A stretch of 30,640 bases of DNA from Pseudomonadota bacterium (lineage in GTDB: Bacteria; Pseudomonadota; Alphaproteobacteria; Sphingomonadales; Sphingomonadaceae), in assembly GCA_023417515.1 (NCBI GenBank), contig JAEZFL010000129.1:1-30640 (forward strand). The letters run 5' to 3'. The position numbers and the translations under genes were made by a program. Numbering within the stretch: the first letter of the stretch is position 1; each line of letters begins with the position of its first letter. The notes under the pieces are model-generated. The model searched no databases, was not told the DNA's origin, and saw only the letters and a list, made by a program, of their open reading frames with translations. This document shows, one piece after another, positions 13,845 through 22,770 of the stretch.

Positions 13845-15212
13845 ATGGCCAGCGCCCGCTTCGTGCCGCCGCATCCGCCGCGCGAGATCGCGCCGGGGCC
13901 GATGTGGCGCGGCTTCTTCGGCGAGCGGGCGCGCAACTCGGTCTATGGCTGGTCGCAGCGGGCGTTCAGCGAGACGCACATCAAGCGTCACATCCTCGGC
14001 TACACCGTCCATTTCGTGCTGGATCCGGATTCGGTGCAGCACGTGCTCCAGACGAACGCCGCCAATTACGTGAAGCCGGACGTCGTCAAGCAACTCGGAG
14101 CGTCGCTGATCGGGCGCGGCCTGCTCACGTCGGACGGCGCGTTGTGGCGCGAGCAAAGGCGCATCGTTGCGGCCAATTTCGCGCCGCCCGCGGTCGACTC
14201 GCTCATCCCCCATTTCGCCGCGGCGGCGGCAGCGACGGCGGCGGAATGGCGCAGCGGCGGCACGCACGACCTCGCCGAAGCGTCCACCGACACGACGATG
14301 CGGGTCATCGCCGGCACCTTGTTCGGTGACGATCCGCGCCTCAAGACCCGAGCGGCGATGGACCATATCGCCGCCGCGCTGAGGGCCAGCGGCGAGAGCC
14401 GGCTGCCCGCGCTGCTCGGCCTGCCGCGCCTCCCCTACAATCGGGTCATGTGGCGGGGGCAGCGCGGCCGCGAGTTTCTCCGCCGAACGCTTGCGGACGT
14501 GGTGCGCGACCGGCTGCCCGACGGCGGCGCGGACGATTTCCTCGGACGCCTGATCCGGGCGCTCAGGGCGCAGTTCGCGCCGGCCGAGGCGCTGGCGCTC
14601 GCGGTCGACAATGCCGCGACTTTCTACCTTGCCGGCCACGAGACGACGGCGAACGCGATCAGCTGGACGCTCTACCTGCTGTCGGAGCAGCCCGAATGGC
14701 AGGAACGGATCGCCGCCGAGGCTCAGTCGGCGCTGGCCGCTGGCGCCGACGATTCCGGGCTGCCCGAGCGCCTTCCGACGCTGCGGCGCGTGCTCGAGGA
14801 AGCGATGCGGCTGTACCCGCCGGTGCCGCGCTTCGACCGGCAGGCGGTGGCGGCGGACCGGCTCGGCGGCTGGGACGTCGCGCCCGGCGATATCATCTCG
14901 ATCTGGCCATGGCTTCTGCACCGCCACCAAGCCTTGTGGGACGATCCCGACGCGTTCGACCCGGACCGCTTCCTGCCCGAGCGGCGGGCACGGCAGCACC
15001 GCTTCCAATATTTCCCGTTCGGCGGCGGCCCGCGAGTGTGCGTCGGCATGCGCTTCGCTTATGCCGAGGGGCTGACGGTGCTGGCGCATTGGCTCGCCGA
15101 GTGGCGGGTGACTCCGGTCGGCGGGCGCGAGGTGCGGCCAGTCGGCTATGTCACTCTGAAGCCCGATGGCGGGCTGAAGCTGAGGGTGGAGAAAAGACAA
15201 TCCTCCCTGTGA
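13845..15212 (+). CDS. Cytochrome P450
   Basis: The 455-residue protein carries all P450 hallmarks: the I-helix oxygen-activation motif AGHETTA (about 263-269), the K-helix ExxR in EEAMRLYPP, and the haem-thiolate loop FPFGGGPRVCVG (about 386-397) with Cys as axial ligand. There is no transmembrane anchor or fused reductase, so it should be soluble and depend on a separate ferredoxin system, which is not in the window. The substrate is unknown. AAGGGA lies about eight bases before ATG 13845. It is bracketed by repeats on both sides, and its stop codon (15210-15212) plus the preceding residues QSSL are written by the family B repeat. It sits where hslU would be expected. Confidence 0.95.
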   Translation: MASARFVPPHPPREIAPGPMWRGFFGERARNSVYGWSQRAFSETHIKRHILGYTVHFVLDPDSVQHVLQTNAANYVKPDVVKQLGASLIGRGLLTSDGALWREQRRIVAANFAPPAVDSLIPHFAAAAAATAAEWRSGGTHDLAEASTDTTMRVIAGTLFGDDPRLKTRAAMDHIAAALRASGESRLPALLGLPRLPYNRVMWRGQRGREFLRRTLADVVRDRLPDGGADDFLGRLIRALRAQFAPAEALALAVDNAATFYLAGHETTANAISWTLYLLSEQPEWQERIAAEAQSALAAGADDSGLPERLPTLRRVLEEAMRLYPPVPRFDRQAVAADRLGGWDVAPGDIISIWPWLLHRHQALWDDPDAFDPDRFLPERRARQHRFQYFPFGGGPRVCVGMRFAYAEGLTVLAHWLAEWRVTPVGGREVRPVGYVTLKPDGGLKLRVEKRQSSL

Positions 15213-15337
15213 AGCGCAGCTTCATGGGGAGGGGGACCGCTCGCGAAGCGAGTGGTGGAGGGGCGACTTCGCGCCCCGCCCCTCCACCGCCTTCGGCGGT
15301 CCCCCTCCCCATCCCGCTTCGCGGGACAGGGAGGATT
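15199..15337. repeat. Long mirrored intergenic repeat, family B (copy 2)
   Basis: Inverted ends AATCCTCCCTGT (15199-15210) and ACAGGGAGGATT (15326-15337) flank a mirrored GGGGAGGGGGACC / GGTCCCCCTCCCC core with smaller hairpins. It fills the gap between the convergent P450 and PepSY genes. Confidence 0.88.
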
Positions 15338-15344
15338 TGCTGGC

Positions 15345-16454
15345 TTACTCCGCCGCCGCGACGGCCGGCCGCCGGGCCGTGCGCCTCCGCCACTGGCGGG
15401 CGCGCCACCACATCAGGATTCCGGTCACCGACAGGGCGGCCGGGATCAGGCCGCCGAGGAAGATGATGAACTGCCACGCAAAGCCCATGCCGGTGCCGTC
15501 GTGCCAGCGGCGCATGGTGCGCGCGGTCGTCTCCGGCCGCGGCGGTCGGGCGGGCGCCACGTCGCGGGAGCCGTCGGTGACTTTCACTTCCGCGGGTCCG
15601 CCGTCGCGAGCGAAGGCGATCGTCCACTCGTCGCTTCGCTCGGTCGGCCAGGTGATCGCGACGAGCGGGCCGGTGGCGCGCGGCTGAGCGGCCGCGAGCG
15701 CCTGGTCCGGGGTCATCCACGTCTCGACCAGCGGCTGGGCCGGAGCCTGCGGCGGCGCCTTGGGCGCGGGCGCGCTCGCCTCGAAGCGGCCGAAGGCCTG
15801 CGGGAAGGAGATCCACACGCCGGTGAAGGACAGCATGGCGAGCGGGATCAGCACCCAGAAGCCCATCTGGTGATGCAGGTTGGCGTTGAAGCTCGGCTGC
15901 CGCTTCCAGCGCAAGCCGCGGCGCACGCTTCCGGTCACCGGCCACCACAACCAGATTCCGGTGAGGCACGAGACCAGCATGAACACGCCGACCCAGCCGA
16001 CGATCTGGCGCCCGGTGCCGGGGATCATCAGGCTGCCGTGAAGGACGTGGAGGACGCGCACGGCGCCCTCGTTGCTGGCGGCGACGTCGAGAACAGCACC
16101 GGTTGTCGGGTGAAGCCAGATGTTGGTGCGCACCGGCCGTCGCTCGCCCTCCACCGGCGGCCGCGCCGCGGAGACCATCACCGCGCCTTCGCCCCCCTCC
16201 GGCATGCGGATCGAATGGACTCGCTCGCCGGGGGCCATCGCGGCGCGCGCGGCCTCGGCATAGGCGCTCGGCGCCAGCGACGGTGCCCCCTCGACCCGCC
16301 GCTCCGGGTTGAGCAGCAGGTCGAGGCCGTCGTGCCAGACCAACGCCGAACCGGTCACCGAGATCGGGATGATCAGGATCGCCAGCAGGAGCCCGATCCA
16401 TTTGTGGACCTGCAGCCACAGCCGCCGAAGCTTCAAGGTCGTCGCACCCGCCAT
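15345..16454 (-). CDS. PepSY-domain membrane protein (siderophore-linked)
   Basis: The 369-residue inner-membrane protein opens LRRLWLQVHKWIGLLLAI, the classic start of PepSY-TM proteins. It has four main helices (about 17-38, 147-170, 199-220, 323-348) with His residues in the helices that could bind haem (HKW, HGSL, HHQMGF, WRRWHDGTGM-type contexts). Two periplasmic PepSY-like segments lie between. Homologues such as PiuB and FsrB are linked to reductive iron release from siderophores. It is last in the operon, 19 bases after the dioxygenase stop, preceded by GGGAAGGA. Iron reduction is inferred from family and context. Confidence 0.88.
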   Translation of the reverse strand: MAGATTLKLRRLWLQVHKWIGLLLAILIIPISVTGSALVWHDGLDLLLNPERRVEGAPSLAPSAYAEAARAAMAPGERVHSIRMPEGGEGAVMVSAARPPVEGERRPVRTNIWLHPTTGAVLDVAASNEGAVRVLHVLHGSLMIPGTGRQIVGWVGVFMLVSCLTGIWLWWPVTGSVRRGLRWKRQPSFNANLHHQMGFWVLIPLAMLSFTGVWISFPQAFGRFEASAPAPKAPPQAPAQPLVETWMTPDQALAAAQPRATGPLVAITWPTERSDEWTIAFARDGGPAEVKVTDGSRDVAPARPPRPETTARTMRRWHDGTGMGFAWQFIIFLGGLIPAALSVTGILMWWRARQWRRRTARRPAVAAAE

Positions 16455-16473
16455 CGTCAGTCCTTCCCGCCCG

Positions 16474-17157
16474 TCACGCGTCCGCCCAGCGGCGCAGTAG
16501 GTTGTGATAGATCCCGGTGAGCTGGATCACCGTCCGGTCGTCCTGCCCCATCGCGCTTCCCACCGCCTGCACCGCCTGGTCGAGATCGAACAGGAGGTCG
16601 CGCGCCGCGGTGTCGCGAACCATCGACTGGATCCAGAAGAAGGAGGCGATCCGGGCGCCGCGCGTGACCGGCTCGACGCGGTGGAGGCTCGACGCCGGGT
16701 AGAGCAGCAAATGCCCGGCCGGCAGCTTGACCGAATGTGCGCCCAATACGTCCTCGACCACCAGCTCGCCGCCGTCATAGCTGTCGGGATCGGCGAGAAA
16801 GAGGGTCGCCGAGAGGTCGGAGCGCACCCGGAAATTGCTGCTCCGCTGGATTCGAACCGCATTGTCGATGTGCGTGCCGAAATTCTCGCCGCCCTCATAA
16901 AGGTTGAACAATGGCGGGAAGATCTTGAGCGGAAGCGCGGCGGCGATGAAGGTCGGCGAGCGGCCGAGCGCGTCGAGCACCAGCTTGCCCGCGGTCCGCG
17001 CCGCCTCGCTGTCCTCGGGCAACTGGCGGTTGCGCTTGGCGAGCGCCGACTGGTGGCCCGACGTGACGTTGCCGTCCTGCCACGGCCCCGCCTCGACGAG
17101 GCTCCGCACGCGCGCCAGCTCGTCGCCGGTGAGCACGTCTGGGATGGGGAGCATCAT
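16474..17157 (-). CDS. Fe(II)/2-oxoglutarate-dependent dioxygenase, PiuC/YbiX type
   Basis: The 227-residue protein has the PKHD-type prolyl-4-hydroxylase-like fold. The iron ligands are His96 and Asp98 (GTHIDNA) and His159 (SSLHRVEPV), and Arg169 in GARIASFFW would bind 2-oxoglutarate. It matches E. coli YbiX and Pseudomonas PiuC, encoded next to catecholate siderophore receptors. Their substrate is not settled. ATG 17157 follows the receptor stop by 17 bases with ACGGGAAGG as ribosome-binding site. The frame runs further upstream but is a shadow of the receptor gene. Confidence 0.94.
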   Translation of the reverse strand: MMLPIPDVLTGDELARVRSLVEAGPWQDGNVTSGHQSALAKRNRQLPEDSEAARTAGKLVLDALGRSPTFIAAALPLKIFPPLFNLYEGGENFGTHIDNAVRIQRSSNFRVRSDLSATLFLADPDSYDGGELVVEDVLGAHSVKLPAGHLLLYPASSLHRVEPVTRGARIASFFWIQSMVRDTAARDLLFDLDQAVQAVGSAMGQDDRTVIQLTGIYHNLLRRWADA

Positions 17158-17174
17158 GGCCGCGGGCCTTCCCG

Positions 17175-19592
17175 TTAGAAGCTGTAGAACAGGCTCAGCA
17201 CCGCCGAGCGCGCCTCGCCGGGAGTGGCCCAGCCGCCGGCGATCGCGCCGCTGGTCGCGTTCACGTTGTTGCGGATCGCCACGTAATAATCCTCGTCGGT
17301 CGCGTTCTGGACGTTGAGCTGGGCGACCATGCCATTGCCGAAATCGTAGGAGGCGAACAGGCGGTGGACGAGGAAATCGTCCGAATGATATTGCGTCCGG
17401 TTGAGCAGGTTGCGCTGGTTGAGCGCGAAGCGGCCCTGATAGGTGAAGCCGTAGCCGACCTCGAGACCGAACGGGAAGCGGTAGCTGGTGAACAGGCTCA
17501 CCGCATGGTCCGGAGTCTGGACCAGCCGGTCGCCCGCCTGCGGGTCGGGGACCGCGACGCTGTTGCCGCAGCCGGGCGCGCCGGGGCTGGCGAGGCAGAA
17601 ATCGGACACGCTCTGCACGACCTGCGCGTCGAGATAGGTGTAGTTGGCGAAGATCGTCCATTCCGGCGTGATTCGGCCGGTGAGGCCGAGCGCGATTCCG
17701 TCGACCCGCGCCTCGCCGTCGAGCACCTGCGGATCGGGCACGCCCGGCTCGTTCGACGGCACCCGGAAATTGGTGCGCTCGTTGCGGAACAGCGAGGCGG
17801 TGAGCTGGAGACGACGATCGAGGACATCGGCCTTGACGCCGGCTTCCATGATCCGCGCCTGCTCCGGCGCGACGTCGCAGAAATTGACCAGGGTCCCGCC
17901 CGATCCGCTGGTGCAGCCGAGCCGCACGGTGGCGATCGAGGGCGTCTCCGAATTGGCGTAGGCGGCGTAGATGCTGACGTTGTGCGTGGGCTTCAGCACC
18001 ACGCCGGCGCGGTAGCTGAACAGCTCCTCGTTGCTCGACCGCGGCTCGAGGTCGGCCGGCGTCAGCGGGTTGGTGCCCGGCGGATAGACGGCGAGCGGCA
18101 GCGCCCGGAAGGTGGCGTTGTTCCATTCGAGCCGCACCGCGCCGTTGAGCTCCAGCCAGTCGGAGACTTCGAGCGTATCGAACAGATAGACGGCCTGGTT
18201 ATCGAGCTCGCTCGCCGAGCGCGCGGTGACGGTGTAGTTGACCGGGCCGGTATAGATGCCGCTCGGATCGGAGATGCTCTCGATCGGCAGCGGGGCGGCC
18301 GATCCGTCCGGGTTGCGCGGCAGCGACGCGCTCTCGATCGCATATTCCTCCCAGGCCAGCGAGCCGCCGATCACCAGCGTGTTGCGCATGCCGGCGAGCC
18401 GGCTTTCGATGCGCAGGTCGGCCTGGTTGACGAACAGGCGGTTTTCCTGGTCGCGGACCAGGCCGCGCGGGCCCGAGGGCTGCCAGAAGCCGGGCTGGAG
18501 GCCGGCCGGGCAGGCGCGGCCCACGGGATCGTCGGGCCCCGCCGAAACAGGCTGTAGCCCCGTGGAGGCGAGGCAGAAGGTGCCCTGCGGCGCGCTGGTC
18601 TGGCTGTACTGGCCGACGCGCTGCCAGCGGGTGAGGTTCCTGAGCTCGATCGAGTCGCTGAACTCGTGGCTGAGGATCGCGGTGACCCGGTCGACGTCGA
18701 CCTCCTGCCGGTCGAGATTGCGATAGCCGAAATAGTCGCTGTCGTCGGCGCCGGGGAGCGGGCCGTCATTGATCTGGTTGCGGTAGAAGGGCACGCCGTA
18801 GATCGGGACATTGTCGTCCTCCTGGTGGAGGTAGGCCAGCGTCAGGCTGGTTCGGCCGCCGATTCCGAAGGTGACCGCCGGAGCGACGCCCCAGCGCTCA
18901 TATTGCTCGAAGTCGCGGCCGGGCACGTCGTTGCGATGGACCATCGCGTTGAGGCGCACCGCAATGCCGTCGGTAAGCAGATGATTGGTGTCGACCGTGC
19001 CGCGATAATAATTGTCGGTGCCGATCCCGGCCGAGACGATGGTGAGGTCGTCGCGCTGCGGCACCTTCGACACCAGGTTGATGGTGCCGCCGATCGAGCC
19101 CGAGCCGTTAAACACCGAATTGGCGCCGTTATAGACTTCGATCTGCTGGAGGTTGAACGGGTCGGTGCGACTATATTGCGCGCTGTCGCGAACGCCGTCC
19201 TGGGTGATGTCGTTGCTTCCCGAATAGCCGCGCAGGTTGATCGAATCGCCATAACCGCCGCCGCCCTCGCCGGCGCCGAAGGTGATTCCGGGGATGGTGG
19301 TGAGCGCGTCGCGAAGGGTCAGCAGGTTCTGGCGGCGGATGGTCTGGTCGCTGATCACCGTCACCGTCTGCGGCGTGTCGAGCAACGGCTGCGTCGTGCG
19401 CGGGGACTCCAGCTCCTGCTCCGGCCGGGTGCCGGTGACGACGATCTCGCGGGGCTGGCCGTCGACCATCGCATATTGCTGCTCGTCCGGCATCTCCTCG
19501 GCATGAGCCGCGGTGCCGCTGATCAGGCCGACACAGGACAGCGCGAGATAGGCCGGAACGAGAGGGGCCTTCCGGCCGGTGGAATGCGACAC
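17175..19592 (-). CDS. TonB-dependent catecholate-siderophore receptor (Fiu-like)
   Basis: The 805-residue outer-membrane receptor has a signal peptide ending near AAHA (about 31), a TonB box (REIVVTGTR, about 48-56) and a plug domain (about 65-180) with TPQTVTVISDQ, then IPGITFGAGEGGGGYGD and INLRGYSGSNDITQDGVRD. A 22-strand barrel follows and ends in the aromatic-terminated LSLFYSF. The plug and the adjacent PiuC/YbiX gene point to ferric catecholate uptake as in E. coli fiu-ybiX. It is first in the three-gene operon. Just upstream (19671-19687) lies a perfect palindrome suited to an iron-responsive repressor. The exact siderophore is unknown. Confidence 0.93.
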   Translation of the reverse strand: MSHSTGRKAPLVPAYLALSCVGLISGTAAHAEEMPDEQQYAMVDGQPREIVVTGTRPEQELESPRTTQPLLDTPQTVTVISDQTIRRQNLLTLRDALTTIPGITFGAGEGGGGYGDSINLRGYSGSNDITQDGVRDSAQYSRTDPFNLQQIEVYNGANSVFNGSGSIGGTINLVSKVPQRDDLTIVSAGIGTDNYYRGTVDTNHLLTDGIAVRLNAMVHRNDVPGRDFEQYERWGVAPAVTFGIGGRTSLTLAYLHQEDDNVPIYGVPFYRNQINDGPLPGADDSDYFGYRNLDRQEVDVDRVTAILSHEFSDSIELRNLTRWQRVGQYSQTSAPQGTFCLASTGLQPVSAGPDDPVGRACPAGLQPGFWQPSGPRGLVRDQENRLFVNQADLRIESRLAGMRNTLVIGGSLAWEEYAIESASLPRNPDGSAAPLPIESISDPSGIYTGPVNYTVTARSASELDNQAVYLFDTLEVSDWLELNGAVRLEWNNATFRALPLAVYPPGTNPLTPADLEPRSSNEELFSYRAGVVLKPTHNVSIYAAYANSETPSIATVRLGCTSGSGGTLVNFCDVAPEQARIMEAGVKADVLDRRLQLTASLFRNERTNFRVPSNEPGVPDPQVLDGEARVDGIALGLTGRITPEWTIFANYTYLDAQVVQSVSDFCLASPGAPGCGNSVAVPDPQAGDRLVQTPDHAVSLFTSYRFPFGLEVGYGFTYQGRFALNQRNLLNRTQYHSDDFLVHRLFASYDFGNGMVAQLNVQNATDEDYYVAIRNNVNATSGAIAGGWATPGEARSAVLSLFYSF

Positions 19593-19670
19593 GACTCAAC
19601 CCCTTGGCAACGCCGTCGTTACGGCTGTTGCAGGAGCAATTGAAACTCACTCGCAACGATGTCAACCGTT

Positions 19671-19687
19671 TTGCGAACGCTTCGCAA
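19671..19687. promoter_or_regulatory. Palindromic operator upstream of TonB receptor operon
   Basis: TTGCGAA (19671-19677), CGC, TTCGCAA (19681-19687) form a perfect 7-3-7 palindrome about 80 bases upstream of the receptor start. Length and TGC/GCA ends suit a Fur-type box, and the operon is for iron uptake. No repressor gene is adjacent, so Fur is an inference. The site is also close to the end of the metallopeptidase gene. Confidence 0.5.
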
Positions 19688-19698
19688 TAACAAGTCGA

Positions 19699-20586
19699 TC
19701 AGACGCCCTGCATATATCCCGCGCAGGAATCGGGGGTGCCGCCCTGGAAGCCGCGGCGAAGCGCTTCCTGGCGCTGGGCGGAGGTGCCGTGGGTGAAGCT
19801 CTCCGGCACCGGCCGGCGGCCGGCCGAGCGCTGCAGCGTGTCGTCGCCGATGGCGGCCGCGGCGCGCAGTCCCTCTTCGAGATCGCCGGGCTCGATCTCG
19901 TCGCCCGAGCGGCGGGCTTGCGCCGCCCACACGCCAGCGAGGCAATCCGCCTGGAGCTCCATGCGGACCTGAAGCGCGTTCGACTCGGCCTCGCGCGCAG
20001 CCCGCTGGGCGCTGCGAATCTGGTCGTTGACGCCGGTCACCGTCTGCACGTGATGACCCATTTCGTGGGCGATGACGTAGGCCTGGGCGAAGTCGCCGGG
20101 CGCGCCGAACTGGCGCGACAGCTCGGCGAAGAAATCCGTGTCGAGATAGATGCCCTGGTCGAGCGGGCAGTAGAAGGGGCCCATCGCCGACTGGGCGGCG
20201 CCGCAGCCCGATTGGCCGCGGTTCGAATAGAAGACCAGCTTGGGAAGCGGGAAGCGCTCGCCCTGCTCCTGGAACAGCGACGTCCACACCTGCTGGGTCG
20301 AGCCGAAGACGTTGCACGAGAAGCGTGTCACCTCGTCGGAGCGGCACACTTCGGTGCCGACCTGGCCGCCGCCGCCCCGGTTCACGGCCTGCTGCCCGCC
20401 GCCGCCGAAGAAGCTGCCGAGGCCGCCGAACAGGAACATGATGAGCAGAACGACGACGATCCCGCCGATCCCGAAGCGGCTCGCGATCAGGCCGAGGATG
20501 AGTCCGCCGCCCCCGCCGAACCCGCCGCCGCCCATGCCGCGCTGGTTCTCGATGTTGGAACCGAAGTCGTCCCGGTCGAAGCGCAT
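19699..20586 (-). CDS. Neutral zinc metallopeptidase, YpfJ/KPN_02809 family
   Basis: The 295-residue protein has a Gly-rich N-terminus, a transmembrane helix (about 28-60, with IGGIVVVLLIMFLFGG) and a zinc-peptidase domain. HEMGHH at 174-179 provides two zinc ligands and the catalytic Glu; the downstream MELQADCLAGVWA helix supplies the third ligand. Cysteines at about 81, 91, 128 and 140 may form disulfides in the periplasm. The family is widespread and its substrate unknown. ATG 20586 follows GGAAAGG. An in-frame upstream extension to 20643 looks spurious. Confidence 0.92.
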   Translation of the reverse strand: MRFDRDDFGSNIENQRGMGGGGFGGGGGLILGLIASRFGIGGIVVVLLIMFLFGGLGSFFGGGGQQAVNRGGGGQVGTEVCRSDEVTRFSCNVFGSTQQVWTSLFQEQGERFPLPKLVFYSNRGQSGCGAAQSAMGPFYCPLDQGIYLDTDFFAELSRQFGAPGDFAQAYVIAHEMGHHVQTVTGVNDQIRSAQRAAREAESNALQVRMELQADCLAGVWAAQARRSGDEIEPGDLEEGLRAAAAIGDDTLQRSAGRRPVPESFTHGTSAQRQEALRRGFQGGTPDSCAGYMQGV

Positions 20587-20706
20587 GCGAGGGCCTTTCC
20601 TGTTTCTTCCGTCCACAATGTTCCGGGCCCGTCGCGGTTGCATGGCACGCCTTGCATATTGGCGCGACGGGCGCGATGCGGCGCGTGTCCACGATCAGGA
20701 GTCATC

Positions 20707-21462
20707 ATGTTCCTTCAAGGCAAGAGCGCGCTCGTCACCGGCTCGACCTCCGGCATCGGCCTCGCCATCGCTCGGGCGCTCGCCGCCGAGGGCGCGAAGC
20801 TGACCCTCAACGGCTTCGGCGATCGCGGCGAGATCGCCCGGCTGCAGGAGGAATTGGGCGCCGGCTACAGCGACGCGGACCTCACGTCGCCGGCGGAGAT
20901 CGAGGCGATGTTCGGCGAGGCCGGCCCGGTCGACATCCTGGTCAACAATGCCGGCACCCAGTTCGTGGCGCCGGCCGACCAGTTCCCGGTCGAGAAATGG
21001 GACCTGATCATGGCGCTCAACCTGTCGGCGGTATTCCATACGACACGCCTCGCGCTGCCCGGGATGAAGGAGCGCGGCTGGGGCCGGATCATCAACACCG
21101 CCTCGGCTCACAGCCTCGTCGCAAGCCCCAACAAGTCGGCTTATGTTGCCGCCAAGCACGGGGTCGCCGGCTTCACCAAGACCGTCGCGCTCGAAACCGC
21201 GCAGTCCGGAGTCACGGTGAACTGCATCAGCCCCGGCTATGTCTGGACGCCGCTGGTCGAGAACCAGATTCCCGACACGATGCGCACCCGCGGCCTCACC
21301 CGCGAGCAGGTGATGAACGACGTCCTCCTCGCCGCGCAGCCGACCAAGCGCTTCGTCCAGGTCGACGAGGTCGCCGCCCTCGCCCTGTTCCTGTGCCGCG
21401 ACGAGGCCGGAAGCATCACCGGCGCCAACCTCAGCATGGACGGCGGCTGGACCGCGCAATAG
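20707..21462 (+). CDS. bdhA: 3-hydroxybutyrate dehydrogenase (SDR family)
   Basis: The 251-residue short-chain dehydrogenase has the NAD-binding TGSTSGIG (11-18), NNAG (80-83) and catalytic Ser133, Tyr146 and Lys150 (SAYVAAKHG). The stretch ASAHSLVASPNKSAYV and the C-terminal NLSMDGGWTAQ are close to known D-3-hydroxybutyrate dehydrogenases, which oxidise 3-hydroxybutyrate to acetoacetate in polyhydroxybutyrate turnover. AGGAG at about 20697-20701 precedes ATG 20707. It is divergent from the metallopeptidase and followed by a strong terminator. Confidence 0.92.
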   Translation: MFLQGKSALVTGSTSGIGLAIARALAAEGAKLTLNGFGDRGEIARLQEELGAGYSDADLTSPAEIEAMFGEAGPVDILVNNAGTQFVAPADQFPVEKWDLIMALNLSAVFHTTRLALPGMKERGWGRIINTASAHSLVASPNKSAYVAAKHGVAGFTKTVALETAQSGVTVNCISPGYVWTPLVENQIPDTMRTRGLTREQVMNDVLLAAQPTKRFVQVDEVAALALFLCRDEAGSITGANLSMDGGWTAQ

Positions 21463-21471
21463 CGCACGAAA

Positions 21472-21498
21472 GAAGGGCTCCCCGACGAGGAGCCCTTC
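21472..21498. terminator. Bidirectional terminator after bdhA
   Basis: A perfect 10-bp stem GAAGGGCTCC / GGAGCCCTTC with a seven-base loop lies between the convergent bdhA and the secreted-protein gene. A weak T-run (TCCGTTTCC) follows on the plus strand. Confidence 0.8.
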
Positions 21499-21521
21499 TC
21501 CGTTTCCCCGCTCGGGGAAGC

Positions 21522-21992
21522 TTACTGGCTGGCGACTTCCGAGATGTGGAGCTCGGCGGGCTGGGTGCGGCCCGAGCTGTAGGTGCCGACCCAGATCTCG
21601 TAGCGGCCGCTCATCGGACGGTTGAAGCGCACCGCCGGGTTGAGCCCGTTCACGCCGCCGTCATCGTCGCAATAATAGCTGCCGTCCGGCGCGTTGACGA
21701 CCAGGGTGGTATCGGCCCCGGACGCGACGGAAATGATCAGCGGGTAGTTCCCGCTCGAATAATGCAGCCGGACGTCCGGCTGATTGGTGATGAAGCCGCG
21801 GCAGGAGGAGCTGAGATTCTGCGCATTGAGATCGCCGCCGGCGCGCAGGTTGATGACGCGCGGGTCGGGCGTGAAGCCGGAGTCCAGGCTCATCTCGCCA
21901 TAATTGGGGCGGGCATTATAGTCCTGGGCAGCCGCCGGCAGGGCGACGGCGCAGGCCAGGACAGCGGCAAGCGCGATCTTGCGTCCGGTCAT
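21522..21992 (-). CDS. Exported protein with PPC-like beta domain (hypothetical)
   Basis: The 156-residue protein starts with a clear signal peptide (MTGRKIALAAVLACAVALPAAAQ cut by signal peptidase I after AAA). The mature part is beta-rich and holds a PPC-like (pre-peptidase C-terminal) pattern: PLIISVASGADTTLVVNAPD, then SYYCDDDGG and SGRYEIWVGTY. Two cysteines could form a disulfide. Close relatives are often labelled 'peptidase S1' although no catalytic triad is visible. It is likely periplasmic or secreted and its role is unknown. A strong Shine-Dalgarno (AGGAGGAG) precedes ATG 21992. Confidence 0.8.
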   Translation of the reverse strand: MTGRKIALAAVLACAVALPAAAQDYNARPNYGEMSLDSGFTPDPRVINLRAGGDLNAQNLSSSCRGFITNQPDVRLHYSSGNYPLIISVASGADTTLVVNAPDGSYYCDDDGGVNGLNPAVRFNRPMSGRYEIWVGTYSSGRTQPAELHISEVASQ

Positions 21993-22131
21993 TGTTACAC
22001 TCCTCCTGATGATCGATGGTTATCGTTTTGTAGTCGAAACGAGGTTGCGGCGAAGTGGAGCGGCGGTCAAGCGCAGACCCACGGGGGAACCGCGCCGCAA
22101 AAGCGCCGCCTTTATAGGTGACTGAGAAGCC

Positions 22132-22761
22132 ATGACTAATCGCCTCCTAGCAATGCTGGCCGCAATCGGCCTCGCTTGCGCCTCTATCCTGTCCGCGCCC
22201 GCCATGGCGCAGCGCGGCGACCAGGACGGCGGCTGGCGCGACGTAGCGACGGAACGCGACCGCGTCCGGCTGAGGGAGTGGCGGACCGCCTGGGTCGAGG
22301 CGCTGCGCGACGCCCGCGGCGCCGGCCATGTCGCCGAGATCGAGAGCGAAGGCGTGCTGCTCCACCCCGATGCGGCGCTGCTCCGCCCGGCCCCGCCGGT
22401 CGGCGACTATCGCTGCCGGGTGACCAAGATCGGCGCCCAGGACGACCTGCTCCATTATATCGCCTACCCCGCCTTCCGCTGCCGAATCCGGCCGGAGCGG
22501 GACGGACGCCTCAGCTTCGTCAAGCTGACCGGATCGCAGCGGCCGATCGGCACGATCTATCCCGACGGCACGCGGCGGATGGTCTTCCTCGGCACGATGC
22601 AGCTCGGCGACGAGCGGCGCTCCTTGCGCTACGGCGTCGACGAGGAGCGCGACATGGCCGGAATCGTCGAGCGGATCGGCGAGCGGCGCTGGCGCGTGGT
22701 GTTCCCGCGCCCGACCTTCGAATCGATCGTCGACGTGCTCGAGCTGGTGCCGGCGCGCTGA
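22132..22761 (+). CDS. DUF4893 exported protein
   Basis: The 209-residue protein has a signal peptide (MTNRLLAMLAAIGLACASIL..., cleavage near AMA-QRG) and then one DUF4893 domain. Recognisable pieces are LREWRTAWVEALRDARGAG, GDYRCRVTKIG, FRCRIRPERDG and the strand MVFLGTMQLGDE. The domain is common in sphingomonads and of unknown function. Two conserved Cys in the YRCR and FRCR contexts may form a disulfide in the periplasm. The ribosome-binding site is GAGAAG. It is divergent from the PPC-like gene and followed by a repeat. Confidence 0.85.
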   Translation: MTNRLLAMLAAIGLACASILSAPAMAQRGDQDGGWRDVATERDRVRLREWRTAWVEALRDARGAGHVAEIESEGVLLHPDAALLRPAPPVGDYRCRVTKIGAQDDLLHYIAYPAFRCRIRPERDGRLSFVKLTGSQRPIGTIYPDGTRRMVFLGTMQLGDERRSLRYGVDEERDMAGIVERIGERRWRVVFPRPTFESIVDVLELVPAR

Positions 22762-22770
22762 CGCCAGTGG

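Noticed and set aside
17158..18126. In-frame N-terminal extension of the PiuC-type dioxygenase
   Set aside because: It overlaps the TonB receptor in another frame and has no family similarity; the dioxygenase has a good start at 17157.
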